A stretch of DNA of 64,000 nucleotides from Pedobacter sp. Bi126 (GTDB lineage Bacteria > Bacteroidota > Bacteroidia > Sphingobacteriales > Sphingobacteriaceae): NCBI RefSeq assembly GCF_918698245.1, contig NZ_CAKKMS010000002.1, forward strand, positions 248,001-312,000, read 5' to 3'. How positions within the stretch are numbered: the stretch's first letter is position 1; the number at the start of each line of letters is the position of its first letter. Positions 1 through 9,233 of this stretch are shown here, in pieces. Both the position numbers and the translations under genes were made by a program. A model generated the notes under the pieces. It made no database searches. It saw only the letters and a program-made list of their open reading frames with translations, and had not been told where the DNA came from.

Positions 1-1
1 A

Positions 2-997
2 GTGAACATTAAGCGGTTGGCTCAGGAATTAAATATTTCCATCGCAACCGTTTCTAAGGCCCTCAATGACAGTTACGAGATCAGTTTAAAAACCAAAAAC
101 AGGGTGTGGACCTTAGCCAAAGAGTTAAATTATACACCCAATCCAGCCGCCAGTAATCTAAGGAGCCATAAAACTAAAACGGTAGCGGTGATCATTCCCT
201 GTGTAGCCAATAACTTTTTCTCATTATCCATCAAAGGAATTGAGGAGATTGCAAGGCAATACGGTTACCATGTACTTATTTACCAAACCCACGAGAATAT
301 AGAGGCAGAAGTTGCCTTCACCAATAGTTTATTAAATGGCCGGGTAGATGGTATTCTTACATCTGTGTCTAGCAGTGAGTATAACAGTGAATATTATACC
401 AACCTGGTTAAGAAAATTCCATTGGTGTTTTTTGACCGCGTTTATGAAAACCTGGATGCTGTTAAAGTAACCACCGATGATTACGAAATTGCTTTTCAGG
501 CGACTGAGCATTTAATTGAATGCGGTTGTACCAAAATTGCGTATTTATATGGATTGGAAAATCTTCCTGCTGGTAAAGCCAGGTTTGCGGGTTATCTTGA
601 TGCACTGAAAACGCATGGAATAGCTGCTGATGAGCAGCCCGTTGTTAAATATCAGGATGACGAAGAACTTAATCTGCAACATATAAACGAGCTGCTCAGG
701 GAGTATAAGCCCGACGCACTTTTTTCTTCCATTGAAGAATTTATTATTCCTGCTTACTGCGCCTGCAGAGAAATGGGCCTAAAGATTCCGGATGATGTGA
801 AAATACTGAGCTTTTCGAACCTCAGTACAGCAAAGCTTTTGAATCCTTCACTTACTACAATTACACAGCCAGCTTTCGAAATCGGGCGTGAAGCAGCAAA
901 ATGCCTGTTCAAAATTCTCAATAATAAACAACTGGATGATGAGCAGAATATAATATTGAAATCGATGTTGATCAAGCGCGAATCGACAGGCTGCTAA
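2..997 (+). CDS. LacI-family transcriptional regulator, 5' end cut by window edge
   Basis: A LacI/GalR-type regulator, expected to bind a palindromic operator and respond to a sugar ligand. The first ~20 residues are the helix-turn-helix (ISIATVSKALN), followed by the hinge region (NPAASNLRS) and a periplasmic-binding-protein-like ligand domain from about residue 58 (VAVIIPCVANNFF) to the end, a full-length domain set. The first visible codon is GTG at base 2; family members usually have a few more N-terminal residues and GTG starts are rare here, so the real start probably lies just outside the window. The next genes encode a sugar-type symporter and a GH28 enzyme, and a LacI-type palindrome lies at 1032-1045, so local control of those genes is likely. 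The ligand cannot be read from the sequence; a pectin-derived sugar acid is a guess from context. Confidence 0.93.
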   Translation: MNIKRLAQELNISIATVSKALNDSYEISLKTKNRVWTLAKELNYTPNPAASNLRSHKTKTVAVIIPCVANNFFSLSIKGIEEIARQYGYHVLIYQTHENIEAEVAFTNSLLNGRVDGILTSVSSSEYNSEYYTNLVKKIPLVFFDRVYENLDAVKVTTDDYEIAFQATEHLIECGCTKIAYLYGLENLPAGKARFAGYLDALKTHGIAADEQPVVKYQDDEELNLQHINELLREYKPDALFSSIEEFIIPAYCACREMGLKIPDDVKILSFSNLSTAKLLNPSLTTITQPAFEIGREAAKCLFKILNNKQLDDEQNIILKSMLIKRESTGC

Positions 998-1031
998 CAA
1001 AGCTAAGTCTGTGTTATTGCTATAGGCTAGG

Positions 1032-1045
1032 CGAAAACGTTTACG
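1032..1045. promoter_or_regulatory. Candidate LacI-family operator
   Basis: The sequence CGAAAACGTTTACG is a 14-bp palindrome with one mismatched pair and the central CG that LacI/GalR-family operators normally carry. It lies between the LacI-type gene and the symporter, about 80 bp before the symporter start. That it is the site of this regulator is inference from position and symmetry. Confidence 0.5.
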
Positions 1046-1068
1046 TAATTAAATAATCGAATTTAGCC

Positions 1069-1087
1069 CCCAACATTGGGATTTTTT
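1069..1087 (+). terminator. Weak possible terminator after the LacI-type gene
   Basis: CCCAACATTGGG can fold into a 4-bp stem with a 4-base loop and is followed by six T residues. The stem is short, so it may be only a leader structure of the symporter mRNA. Confidence 0.25.
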
Positions 1088-1124
1088 CTGATTTTTAAAA
1101 AAAAACCAAATATAAAAAATCCAT

Positions 1125-2753
1125 ATGAACCACTTGTCTGCATTTGATTATGCTGTTTTTTTGATGTATTTTATTATTGTTTCGGCATATGGCTATTGGG
1201 TTTATCGGAGCAAGAAAAAAAAACGTACCGATACCAAAGATTATTTTCTGGCAGAAGGTTCACTTACCTGGTGGGCAATTGGCGCATCTATCATTGCTTC
1301 TAATATTTCTGCCGAGCATTTTATTGGCATGTCGGGTTCGGGTTTTGCTATGGGGCTTGCCATTGCAAGTTATGAATGGATGGCAGCTGCCACGCTAATT
1401 ATTGTAGCCATATTCTTTCTACCTATTTATATCAAGAACAAAATTTATACGATGCCACAGTTCCTTTCTAACCGCTATAATAATACGGTGAGTACACTGA
1501 TGGCTGTTTTTTGGTTACTCGTTTATGTGTTTGTAAACTTAACGTCTATTTTCTTTCTTGGGGCCATTGCTATTGAAACCATTACAGGCGTTCCTTTTAA
1601 TATATGCATCATTTTTCTGGCCATTTTTTCTGCTATTATTACACTAGGGGGGATGAAGGTAATTGGTTATACCGATGTAATACAGGTTTTTGTTTTGGTT
1701 GCAGGCGGATTGATTACCTGTTATATGGCACTTAAACTCGTAGCCGAAAAATTAGATGCACCAAATGTTTTAGCCTCGCTTCCATTATTACGCAGTGAAG
1801 CGTCTGATCATTTTCATATGATATTTTCGAAAGGGGATAAATTTTACAACGAACTGCCGGGTATTGCGGTATTGGTAGGTGGTTTGTGGATCAATAATTT
1901 AAATTACTGGGGCTGTAACCAGTATATCGTTCAAAGGGCATTGGGAGCCGACTTAAAAACCGGGCGCAGCGGACTAATATTTGCCGCATTTTTAAAATTA
2001 CTCATTCCGGTAATTGTTGTTATTCCTGGTATTGCTGCCTATGTGCTTTATCAACGTGGTTATTTTCATTCCGAAATGCTAGATGCCGCCGGAACGGTTA
2101 AACCCGATCATGCTTATCCGGTGCTCATGAATTTATTGCCTGCAGGAATTAAAGGTTTGGCTTTCGCCGCGCTCACTGCTGCCATTGTGGCCTCTTTAGC
2201 AGGGAAATGCAACAGTATCGCCACCATTTTTACGCTTGATATTTACAAGAAATTTATCAAACCTGAAGCTTCAGAAACACGTTTGGTTTCAGTTGGGCGA
2301 TGGTCTGTGGTTATTGCATCTCTAATTGCTATCGTTATTGCGCCTGCATTGCGCAGTTTTGATCAGGTTTATCAGTTTATTCAAGAATATGTCGGTTTTA
2401 TTTCGCCGGGTGTTTTTGCCATCTTTTTACTTGGCTTTTTCTGGAAAAAAACCACTTCACGTGCAGCCCTCACTGCTGCATTATTAACCATACCACTATC
2501 TATCTTGTTTAAATTTTTACCCACATTAACCGACGGAGCCATTGAGCCAATCCCTTTCTTAAACAGGATGTCATGGGTATTTGTGATCATCATCGTTTTG
2601 ATGGTTTTGGTTACGCTAACCGATCCGAAAAGTAAAGATAATCCACAGGGGCTTGAAATAGACCGCAGCATGTTTAAGGTTACTCCGGCATTTACCATTG
2701 CCTCGGTTATAATATGTGGTATTCTTGCAGCGCTTTATACCGTTTTTTGGTAA
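1125..2753 (+). CDS. Sodium/solute symporter (SSS family)
   Basis: An inner-membrane sodium-coupled solute transporter of the SSS/SGLT family. The 542-residue length and roughly 14 hydrophobic segments fit the family. The N-terminal block contains DYFLAEGSLTWWAIGASIIASNI-like sequence with GMSGSGFAMG following, typical of SGLT members from Bacteroidota sugar loci. It lies between a LacI-type regulator and a GH28 enzyme, so its substrate is probably a mono- or disaccharide, perhaps uronic-acid-containing, released by that enzyme. The ATG at 1125 begins a standard N-terminus (FDYAVFLMYFIIV) and an operator-like palindrome lies upstream. Substrate assignment is inference only. Confidence 0.92.
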   Translation: MNHLSAFDYAVFLMYFIIVSAYGYWVYRSKKKKRTDTKDYFLAEGSLTWWAIGASIIASNISAEHFIGMSGSGFAMGLAIASYEWMAAATLIIVAIFFLPIYIKNKIYTMPQFLSNRYNNTVSTLMAVFWLLVYVFVNLTSIFFLGAIAIETITGVPFNICIIFLAIFSAIITLGGMKVIGYTDVIQVFVLVAGGLITCYMALKLVAEKLDAPNVLASLPLLRSEASDHFHMIFSKGDKFYNELPGIAVLVGGLWINNLNYWGCNQYIVQRALGADLKTGRSGLIFAAFLKLLIPVIVVIPGIAAYVLYQRGYFHSEMLDAAGTVKPDHAYPVLMNLLPAGIKGLAFAALTAAIVASLAGKCNSIATIFTLDIYKKFIKPEASETRLVSVGRWSVVIASLIAIVIAPALRSFDQVYQFIQEYVGFISPGVFAIFLLGFFWKKTTSRAALTAALLTIPLSILFKFLPTLTDGAIEPIPFLNRMSWVFVIIIVLMVLVTLTDPKSKDNPQGLEIDRSMFKVTPAFTIASVIICGILAALYTVFW

Positions 2754-2804
2754 ACGGGCCTTTGTCTAAAATAGCCTTATCTATCTATTCCTAATGAATT
2801 GAAA

Positions 2805-4223
2805 ATGAAGATCAAAATATTACTCTTTTTTGCAATGCTGATTTCTATCGGTACGCTGGCCCAAAATAAATTATACAATATTAAAAACTACGGCGCAGTT
2901 GGCGATGGCAAAACCAATGATGCAGTTGCTATTCAGAAAACCATCGATGCCTGTGCAGCAGCAGGCGGCGGACAGGTAATTGTACCAGCTGGTTATGTGT
3001 TTTTAACTGGTCCTTTTAACTTAAAATCGTTCATCGATTTAAGAGTGGAAGGCGGTGCTAAGCTCTTGGCTAGTCCAGATGAAAAATTATATACCCAAAG
3101 TGCCTTTCGTGAAAACAAGGGCGAGGGAACCATTTGGATAGGCGGGGAAAAACTCGAACAGGTAAGCATCAGTGGAACAGGGGTAATTGATGGAAATGGG
3201 ATTTCGTTTATGGGGGAGGAGCTTAGCGACTCGTATGTATTAAAACCCTTTAATGTTGTAGACCCCAGGCCGCATTTGCTTACTTTGATCGGTTGTAATA
3301 AACTGAACATAGATGGGGTAACTTTTCAGAATTCAGCCTACTGGACGGTTCATTTAGTAGGTTGTAATGACGTATCGATATCAAATATTACGCTGTTGAA
3401 CAGTATTAAAATCCGTAACAGCGATGGTATTGATCTTGATCATAGTAAAAATGTGAGGATTACCAATTGTTTTATCGAATCAGGCGATGATTGTATTTGC
3501 TTAAAAAACAGGCGTGAATTTGCAGAGTATGGCGCCTGCGAAAATATTGTGATTAGTAACTGCACCATGACCTCTAGTTCATGCGCCATTAAAATAGGTT
3601 CTGAAAATATGGACCGGATCAGTAATGTGCTCGTCAATAACTGTAATATCAGGAAAAGCAACCGCGGTATTGGTATTCAAAACCGTGATGAAGGGACGGT
3701 AAACAACGTAATTTTCTCCAACCTGTTTATCGAATCCAAACTTTTTTCGGATGTATGGTGGGGCAAGGCAGAGCCGATTTATATTACTGCTTACCCAAGA
3801 GCAACCAGCAACAATAAAGATGCTGGTTGGCGTTTGCCAAAAGGACAAACCAAGGGAAAGGTAGGAGCGGTTAAGAATATTTATTTCAGCAATATCCGCT
3901 GTACGGGAGAAAGTGGTGTGTACATCAGTGGCGAAAGCCCCGATAAAATTTCAGAGATCTACTTTGATCAGGTTAGTGTTTATCTTGATAAAACCACAAA
4001 GGAAGAAGGGGGTGTATACGACCGTAGGCCGAGCAATGTTGAAGGACTTGTTAAAAGTGCAATTGCAGGGTTTTATTTTGAAAATACGGGCTACATCAGT
4101 GTACTTAACAGCAATGTGGTATGGGGTGTAAATAAACCTGGTTATGCCGGTAAAGCCATTGAACAAAAGAATGTAAGTAAGCTCAAAACCGTGAACTTTA
4201 ACGAAACTACAGTAGATAAATAA
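2805..4223 (+). CDS. Glycoside hydrolase family 28 (polygalacturonase-like), secreted
   Basis: A parallel beta-helix glycosidase of the GH28 pectinase family, probably exported to the periplasm to cleave galacturonic-acid-containing glycans. The signal peptide runs to about residue 20 (ISIGTLAQ). The pectate-lyase-3-like start (YNIKNYGAVGDGKTND) follows, then the catalytic blocks NSDGID (Asp207) and SGDD (Asp228/229). The block that carries a catalytic-site His in canonical polygalacturonases (GHG) reads SSSCAIKIGSE (about 257-267), so that His is absent. The basic RIK block is also changed (RGIGIQNRDEG). Such variants are common among Bacteroidota GH28 proteins, so the linkage attacked may differ from homogalacturonan. 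The ATG at 2805 is preferred over an in-frame TTG six bases upstream. It lies 51 bp after the symporter gene, probably in the same operon. Confidence 0.88.
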   Translation: MKIKILLFFAMLISIGTLAQNKLYNIKNYGAVGDGKTNDAVAIQKTIDACAAAGGGQVIVPAGYVFLTGPFNLKSFIDLRVEGGAKLLASPDEKLYTQSAFRENKGEGTIWIGGEKLEQVSISGTGVIDGNGISFMGEELSDSYVLKPFNVVDPRPHLLTLIGCNKLNIDGVTFQNSAYWTVHLVGCNDVSISNITLLNSIKIRNSDGIDLDHSKNVRITNCFIESGDDCICLKNRREFAEYGACENIVISNCTMTSSSCAIKIGSENMDRISNVLVNNCNIRKSNRGIGIQNRDEGTVNNVIFSNLFIESKLFSDVWWGKAEPIYITAYPRATSNNKDAGWRLPKGQTKGKVGAVKNIYFSNIRCTGESGVYISGESPDKISEIYFDQVSVYLDKTTKEEGGVYDRRPSNVEGLVKSAIAGFYFENTGYISVLNSNVVWGVNKPGYAGKAIEQKNVSKLKTVNFNETTVDK

Positions 4224-4271
4224 TTAAGGATTGCGCCCGATAATTAAGTGCTTCAACGTATAATAGCATAT

Positions 4272-4553
4272 TTATTGGAATTCAGGCTGTTGTTCTTTTT
4301 GAGTAATTTCGGCCATTGCAATAACAATTTCGTTAATGGTTTTAATGCTGAAGACATGTCTGCCGGTTAACCACCTTTTAATTTCATCAGGATTAATATC
4401 CAGTATGGAAGCAAGATTGTTTTCTGTTACACCCTTTTCTGCAAGTACTTTTGTGGTTTTATTGGCAACTTCGAGATTTAGCTGCCCTAGCTTCTCAATT
4501 GCAGGATTTCCGGTTTCTTCCAGCCAGATTGAAACAAAATCATTTTTTTCCAT
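4272..4553 (-). CDS. Small helix-turn-helix protein, HigA/XRE-like
   Basis: A 93-residue protein with a short helical N-terminus and a predicted XRE-type helix-turn-helix near residues 42-70 (VTENNLASILDINPDEIKRW), where SILDINPDEI would be the turn and recognition helix. This resembles orphan HigA-type antitoxins and small Bacteroidota DNA-binding proteins. No toxin gene is adjacent: the gene stands alone and converges on the GH28 gene. The last ~10 residues are Gln/Glu-rich. Function is unknown beyond probable DNA binding. Confidence 0.7.
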   Translation of the reverse strand: MEKNDFVSIWLEETGNPAIEKLGQLNLEVANKTTKVLAEKGVTENNLASILDINPDEIKRWLTGRHVFSIKTINEIVIAMAEITQKEQQPEFQ

Positions 4554-4830
4554 TTTATTCTTTTTTACCGTTTAGAACAATCATATATTTTGTGTCAATT
4601 GTTCATTTGGGCGACAAATTTAGCGATTAAGCCCATTATTGCAAACCAGAATCAAAAGAAAAACAATAAGCCAATGATTAGTGAATGGGTGTACTTAATA
4701 TAATCGGCGATTGTTCCTACCTTAGTGCTTGAAGCAGTAGAATTTAATAGTGAAAACAGTTAAAGATTTTCTCTTTAATTATTCGTTTAGCTTTACTCAT
4801 AATACACCTTTCAAATTAGATCAATTTACA

Positions 4831-5154
4831 ATGGCGTCAGAACAGAAATTCGTAGACTTTATAATAGATCAAATGGATTATTCCGGACATGTTACGTATA
4901 AAAAAATGTTTGGCGAATACGGCTTGTATTTTGATGATAAGTTGTTTGCACTGGTGTGCGATAACAAGCTGTTTGTTAAGCCAACCTTATCTGGAAGGGC
5001 GTATATAAAAGATGTTGTGGAGGCACCTCCTTACCCGGGTACAAAAAATCAGTTTCTAATAGAAGCGCAATTGGAAGATCGCGATTGGCTAAAAAAACTG
5101 GTTAGCATCACTGTAGCAGAACTGCCTGAACCCAAACCCAAGAAAAAGAAATGA
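4831..5154 (+). CDS. TfoX N-terminal domain protein
   Basis: A 107-residue protein consisting of one TfoX/Sxy N-terminal domain (VTYKKMFGEYGLYFDDKLFALVCDNKLFVK pattern, residues ~20-50) and a Lys/Pro-rich tail (PEPKPKKKK). TfoX regulates competence in Proteobacteria, but stand-alone N-domains in Bacteroidota have no established role. I chose the ATG at 4831 because the domain begins immediately there (MASEQKFVDFI); an upstream in-frame GTG at 4750 would add 27 residues that match nothing. It is followed by a 174-bp gap and appears to be monocistronic. Confidence 0.85.
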   Translation: MASEQKFVDFIIDQMDYSGHVTYKKMFGEYGLYFDDKLFALVCDNKLFVKPTLSGRAYIKDVVEAPPYPGTKNQFLIEAQLEDRDWLKKLVSITVAELPEPKPKKKK

Positions 5155-5328
5155 GAACAGTACCTTACATTCTGCTGAGTCGATAGTTTACCAAAAGCTA
5201 AAATGTGCGCTACGGTTAGCTGTTCTGGTGGTGCTTAAATTTGTAACAAGCTTGTTTTATTACCCAGAATTAAGGGCGCTGTGCAGGTGAAGCGCTGCTG
5301 TGGTATATATTTTAGCTATATTGGAACT

Positions 5329-7209
5329 ATGAAAAAATTAGCCCTGTTTCTGTTATTGTCACTCTCTCTTCGCCCTTTATTTGCACAGCAAACGCAAAAG
5401 CCCATGCTTTATGGCAACAGCTGGATGGCCATCACCGGAAAGCCGATGGCAGCAACGGCAGGGTCGATGATCTTTCAGCAAGGTGGAAATGCAGTTGATG
5501 CAGCATGCGCCATGTTGGCTGCTACCTGCACCATGTGGGATACTTTAAGCTGGGGAGGAGAAACACAGGCACTAATTTACAATCCGAATACAAAAAAGGT
5601 GATCGCGATTAATGCAATGGGTGTCGCCCCAACTGGAGCAACCGTAGCCTTTTTTAAAGCTAAAGGTTATAGTTTTCCACCAGAATACGGCCCCTTGGCC
5701 GCAACCACGCCAGGTACACCCGGCGGACTGATTTATATGCTGAGTAAATATGGTAGCATGAGCCTGGGGCAGGTTCTGGCACCTGCCATGCACATGGCCG
5801 CGGGTTATGCCATAGAAGCACAGGCAGCAAACAGTATGGAGCGCGATAAAGAATTGATTAAATCCTGGCCTTATAGCAAAAAAGTACTATTGCCACATTT
5901 GGGCGAAAAGCGTGAGGCGCCAGAAGCAGGTGAGGTTTTTATTCAAAAAGATCTATTGGCCACCCTAACCAAAATGGTTGAAGCAGAGCAAGCTGCGTTG
6001 AAGAAAGGTAGCTCTCGACAAGAGGCATTAATGGCCGCTTACGATCGTTTCTATAAAGGAGACATCGCCAAGGAATTCGTGCGTGGGAGTAAGGAACAAG
6101 GAGGTCTGATTACCATGGATGATCTTGCTAAATGGAAACCAGTTGAAGAAGAAGCATTAAGTACTGATTATAAAGGCATTAAAGTATACAAACTACAACA
6201 GTGGACACAAGGCCCTGTTTTACTGCAAGCTTTGAATATATTAGAGAATTTCGACCTAAAAGCAATGGGCTACAATAGCTCAAAATATATCCATACTGTT
6301 TATCAGGCAATGAACCTTTCTTTTGCCGACCGCGATTTTTATTATGGCGATCCTAATCAAAGTCCGGCTGAACCGATGAAAGGTCTGTTAAGTAAAGATT
6401 ATGCAAAACAAAGGGCCTCGCTTATTCAGCTTGATAAAAATGATGCAAACACCGGTCCCGGCGATCCGTACCCATATGAAGGCAAGAAAAACCCATATCT
6501 AAATCTGTTAAAAAGCAGAGGCTTTAATCCCGATACAACCAAACGTAACTTTGCGCCAAAGCACGACCTTGGGAACAATACACCAAAAGAAATTTATGAA
6601 GACCGTTTGTGGAGGGGAACAACATCGATAGAGGCTGCAGACAAGGCCGGTTGGGTGGTATCTGTTACCCCAAGTGGTGGCTGGCTTCCGGCCTGTATTG
6701 CTGGTAATACAGGCATTGGGATGAGTCAAAGGATGCAAAGTTTTGTGCTCGATTCTACCTTAAATCCCTTCAATGTTGTTGCACCGGGCAAAAGGCCAAG
6801 GGTAACCCTGTCGCCTTCATTGTTTATCAAAGATGGTAAACCGTTTGTATCGGCTGCAGTTCAGGGCGGAGATACCCAGGATCAGAATTTGCTGCAGTTC
6901 TTTTTAAACATGGCTGAGTTTGGTATGAATGTGCAAAAGGCAACCGAAGCGGCTAACTTTAACACGAATCAGCTTTGGCTTTCGCTGGGTGGTTCTAAAA
7001 CAAGCGACAGGGCACCAAAATCTGGTCAGATCTTGTTAAATACCAATACGAAAGAGGAGGTGCGTAATGAACTGAAAAAAATGGGTTATACACTCAGTTT
7101 TTCAGAACGGACCAGTGGGCCAATCAATGCCATTTATTTTGATTGGAAGCACAATAGTTTGCAGGGTGGCTCGAGTAACCATGGCGAAGATTATGGTATT
7201 GCATGGTAA
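5329..7209 (+). CDS. ggt: Gamma-glutamyltransferase, secreted
   Basis: A gamma-glutamyltransferase-family Ntn hydrolase, which would autocleave into two subunits and transfer or hydrolyse gamma-glutamyl groups from glutathione or related peptides outside the cytoplasm. The signal peptide ends near residue 20 (SLRPLFAQ). The predicted cleavage and nucleophile Thr is Thr431 in WRGTTSIEAAD; the large-subunit block GGNAVDAA (52-59) and the small-subunit blocks RPRVTLSPSL and AVQGGD follow. The canonical GGSRI loop reads QGGDTQDQ, as in many GGT-like members whose acceptor preference may differ. The ATG at 5329 starts the signal peptide; an upstream GTG at 5281 would add a non-signal extension. 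It converges on the PorP/SprF gene 46 bp away. Confidence 0.92.
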   Translation: MKKLALFLLLSLSLRPLFAQQTQKPMLYGNSWMAITGKPMAATAGSMIFQQGGNAVDAACAMLAATCTMWDTLSWGGETQALIYNPNTKKVIAINAMGVAPTGATVAFFKAKGYSFPPEYGPLAATTPGTPGGLIYMLSKYGSMSLGQVLAPAMHMAAGYAIEAQAANSMERDKELIKSWPYSKKVLLPHLGEKREAPEAGEVFIQKDLLATLTKMVEAEQAALKKGSSRQEALMAAYDRFYKGDIAKEFVRGSKEQGGLITMDDLAKWKPVEEEALSTDYKGIKVYKLQQWTQGPVLLQALNILENFDLKAMGYNSSKYIHTVYQAMNLSFADRDFYYGDPNQSPAEPMKGLLSKDYAKQRASLIQLDKNDANTGPGDPYPYEGKKNPYLNLLKSRGFNPDTTKRNFAPKHDLGNNTPKEIYEDRLWRGTTSIEAADKAGWVVSVTPSGGWLPACIAGNTGIGMSQRMQSFVLDSTLNPFNVVAPGKRPRVTLSPSLFIKDGKPFVSAAVQGGDTQDQNLLQFFLNMAEFGMNVQKATEAANFNTNQLWLSLGGSKTSDRAPKSGQILLNTNTKEEVRNELKKMGYTLSFSERTSGPINAIYFDWKHNSLQGGSSNHGEDYGIAW

Positions 7210-7255
7210 TACATTGGCTTGATAAATGGCCTGCACTGCATTTTTTGATTAGCGC

Positions 7256-8236
7256 CTAAAAATAACACTTTGGCCTTCGGCTCTTTTTGGTTTCGATATA
7301 ATAGCCAACTGAGATTTCGTGCGAGCCATAATCATAATTGCTCAGTTTATTGAGGCTGTAATCGTAACCATAACCAATACGCAGGTTAGATCTTATAAAC
7401 AATTCGCTGATGAAACCAACTGCCGCTCTACTGGTTAATCCACGCTGCAGGTTATCTTTAGGGTAAATTTTCACAGAAGTGCGATAAACTGCACCAAGCC
7501 AGAAACGCTCTTTTACCAGTAAAAAGGCATTTAAATCTAATGAGGTTGGTCCATGTAAATCGTCTTTAATTAAAAAGGTTGGTTTAAAAACAAAATCGTC
7601 ATTAACAGGTAATGCTACCCCTGCACTCAAGTAAAAATGAGGCTGAATTTTAACGTTTAGCGAATTGTAATCGTCAAATACCGATAAGGTTTTTGACAAG
7701 AGGTTGTTTGCCGAAAAACCGATAAAAAATTGCTCATTTGAATAATGAATGCCGGCGCGTATATCGGGCATGGTTTGACTAATTGATCCTGTCGGGATAC
7801 GGTTATCGCCCATTTCGATAGGATCTAACAAATTGCCGTTTAAGGAAGTCTGTATTACACCTACACCTAAACCGAATGCAAGGATATTGGTTTCAGTACG
7901 ATCGAGTTTTATCCTGTAAGCGAAATTTGCCGATGCATTTAAAGTGTTTTGTGCACCTATTTTATCCTTGGTTACAATCATCCCCAGGCCAATACTTTCG
8001 TCATTTATAGCCTCATCTGCAGATATAGAAAGGGTTTGTGGTGCGCCCCGAACACCAGTCCATTGTGCTCTGGCGAAAGCCTGTAGGTAAAGCTCTTCCT
8101 TATAACCAGCATATGCAGGATTGATGTACATGTTATTAAAAACATATTGCCCAAACTGGGCATCTTGTTGCGCAAAAACCTTAACAGATAATATCGTAAT
8201 GGTCAAAATAAGAAATATCCTTTTCAAAATGTTCAT
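7256..8236 (-). CDS. PorP/SprF-family type IX secretion outer-membrane protein
   Basis: An outer-membrane beta-barrel of the PorP/SprF family. Family members act with the type IX secretion system, and SprF-type members are typically encoded just after a large type-B sorting-domain substrate that they help place on the surface. Signal peptide to about residue 22 (ILSVKVFAQ), then the family hallmark QDAQFGQYVFNNMYINPAYAG and alternating beta strands to the end. It is the last gene of a four-gene minus-strand operon and follows the sorting-domain protein by 18 bp, which fits a dedicated partner. This is an isolated SprF-type module; core secretion genes are not in the window. Confidence 0.93.
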   Translation of the reverse strand: MNILKRIFLILTITILSVKVFAQQDAQFGQYVFNNMYINPAYAGYKEELYLQAFARAQWTGVRGAPQTLSISADEAINDESIGLGMIVTKDKIGAQNTLNASANFAYRIKLDRTETNILAFGLGVGVIQTSLNGNLLDPIEMGDNRIPTGSISQTMPDIRAGIHYSNEQFFIGFSANNLLSKTLSVFDDYNSLNVKIQPHFYLSAGVALPVNDDFVFKPTFLIKDDLHGPTSLDLNAFLLVKERFWLGAVYRTSVKIYPKDNLQRGLTSRAAVGFISELFIRSNLRIGYGYDYSLNKLSNYDYGSHEISVGYYIETKKSRRPKCYF

Positions 8237-8254
8237 GTCTGTATTTTGTTTTAT

Positions 8255-9199
8255 TTACCTGATTACCGTTACATAACCTTTGTAATCTTGCCAGGTTGCT
8301 GTTCCATTTCTAACTTTAACCACATAGAAGTAAGTTCCATCGGCCAGCCCCGGTGCCGTCCAATCATTCTGATAGTGATTGGATTGATAAACCGTACTTC
8401 CCCAACGGTTAATAATTGTTACCTCGTTCGATTCAAAAGATTCCAGGTGTTCAATATAAAAAGTGTCGTTCTTGCCGTCCCCATTGGGCGTGAAGACATT
8501 AGGTATTCTTAAACCTGAAATTTCTTTTTTATCGGTTGATGTATTATTGGCCAGTTGTGGGTCGAATTCTGCTGCTGCTACGGTTGCGGTATTGCTGACC
8601 ATTCCTGGCTGTTTAGATTTTACTTTAATTACCAGTTCGGCGAACTTGCCATTGGCCAGTAAAGGAATGTTCCAGTTAATGGTTCGGCTTAGCTGATCGT
8701 AGGTGGCCAGTCCATCTGTTGGTTGAGCCAGACTTTCTAAAGACAGGTTATCCGGAAGTGCATCCTTTATTACCAGTTGGGTGGCATCATCTTTACCATT
8801 ATTTCTAACATTCAGGTAATATTCGAAAACCTGATTGCCCACTACAATTTTTGATTCTGATCGCTTTGTGATGGCAACATCTGCACTAGGTTCTGGGATT
8901 ACCATAACCACTATTTCATCCGAGATCTCGGATGTACAGCCCAATTTATTTGAACTAACTACTTTATAAATACCAGCAGTAGCCGTAATCAGCGTGGGAT
9001 TAGTTTGTCCTTGCACCAACACATTATCCTTATACCATATAAATGAGGTCGCCCCAGCCGAATTTGCACGCAAAACCACCGACGACCCTTGTCTGATCGT
9101 AATGGTTTGCCGCCCTTCGGGAGCATTTTGGCCTTTTGCTGTTTGAATAAAAAACAACAATATAGCCAAAGCAAGAAAGGAGTATATCCTTAGCTTCAT
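8255..9199 (-). CDS. Secreted protein with DUF11 repeat and type-B T9SS sorting domain
   Basis: A 314-residue surface protein. After a signal peptide (ending near QTAKGQ, residue 24) come an Ig-like segment (~30-105), a DUF11-type repeat (~107-220, with VRNNGKDDATQLVIKDALPD) and a C-terminal gliding-motility-associated sorting domain (VFTPNGDGKNDTF, NRWGSTVYQS, LADGTYFYVV). The last block is the type-B signal recognised by the type IX secretion machinery, which exports the protein across the outer membrane. It is short for this class, which often exceeds 1000 residues. It sits between two further secreted proteins upstream and its probable PorP/SprF partner downstream. Role: adhesion or matrix component, inferred. 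Confidence 0.9.
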   Translation of the reverse strand: MKLRIYSFLALAILLFFIQTAKGQNAPEGRQTITIRQGSSVVLRANSAGATSFIWYKDNVLVQGQTNPTLITATAGIYKVVSSNKLGCTSEISDEIVVMVIPEPSADVAITKRSESKIVVGNQVFEYYLNVRNNGKDDATQLVIKDALPDNLSLESLAQPTDGLATYDQLSRTINWNIPLLANGKFAELVIKVKSKQPGMVSNTATVAAAEFDPQLANNTSTDKKEISGLRIPNVFTPNGDGKNDTFYIEHLESFESNEVTIINRWGSTVYQSNHYQNDWTAPGLADGTYFYVVKVRNGTATWQDYKGYVTVIR

Positions 9200-9233
9200 T
9201 TATACAATAATCATCAGAAAAACGAAAATCAGC

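Noticed and set aside
4272..4553. Complete toxin-antitoxin pair around the small HTH gene
   Set aside because: No toxin-like reading frame lies on either side; only an antitoxin-like protein is visible.
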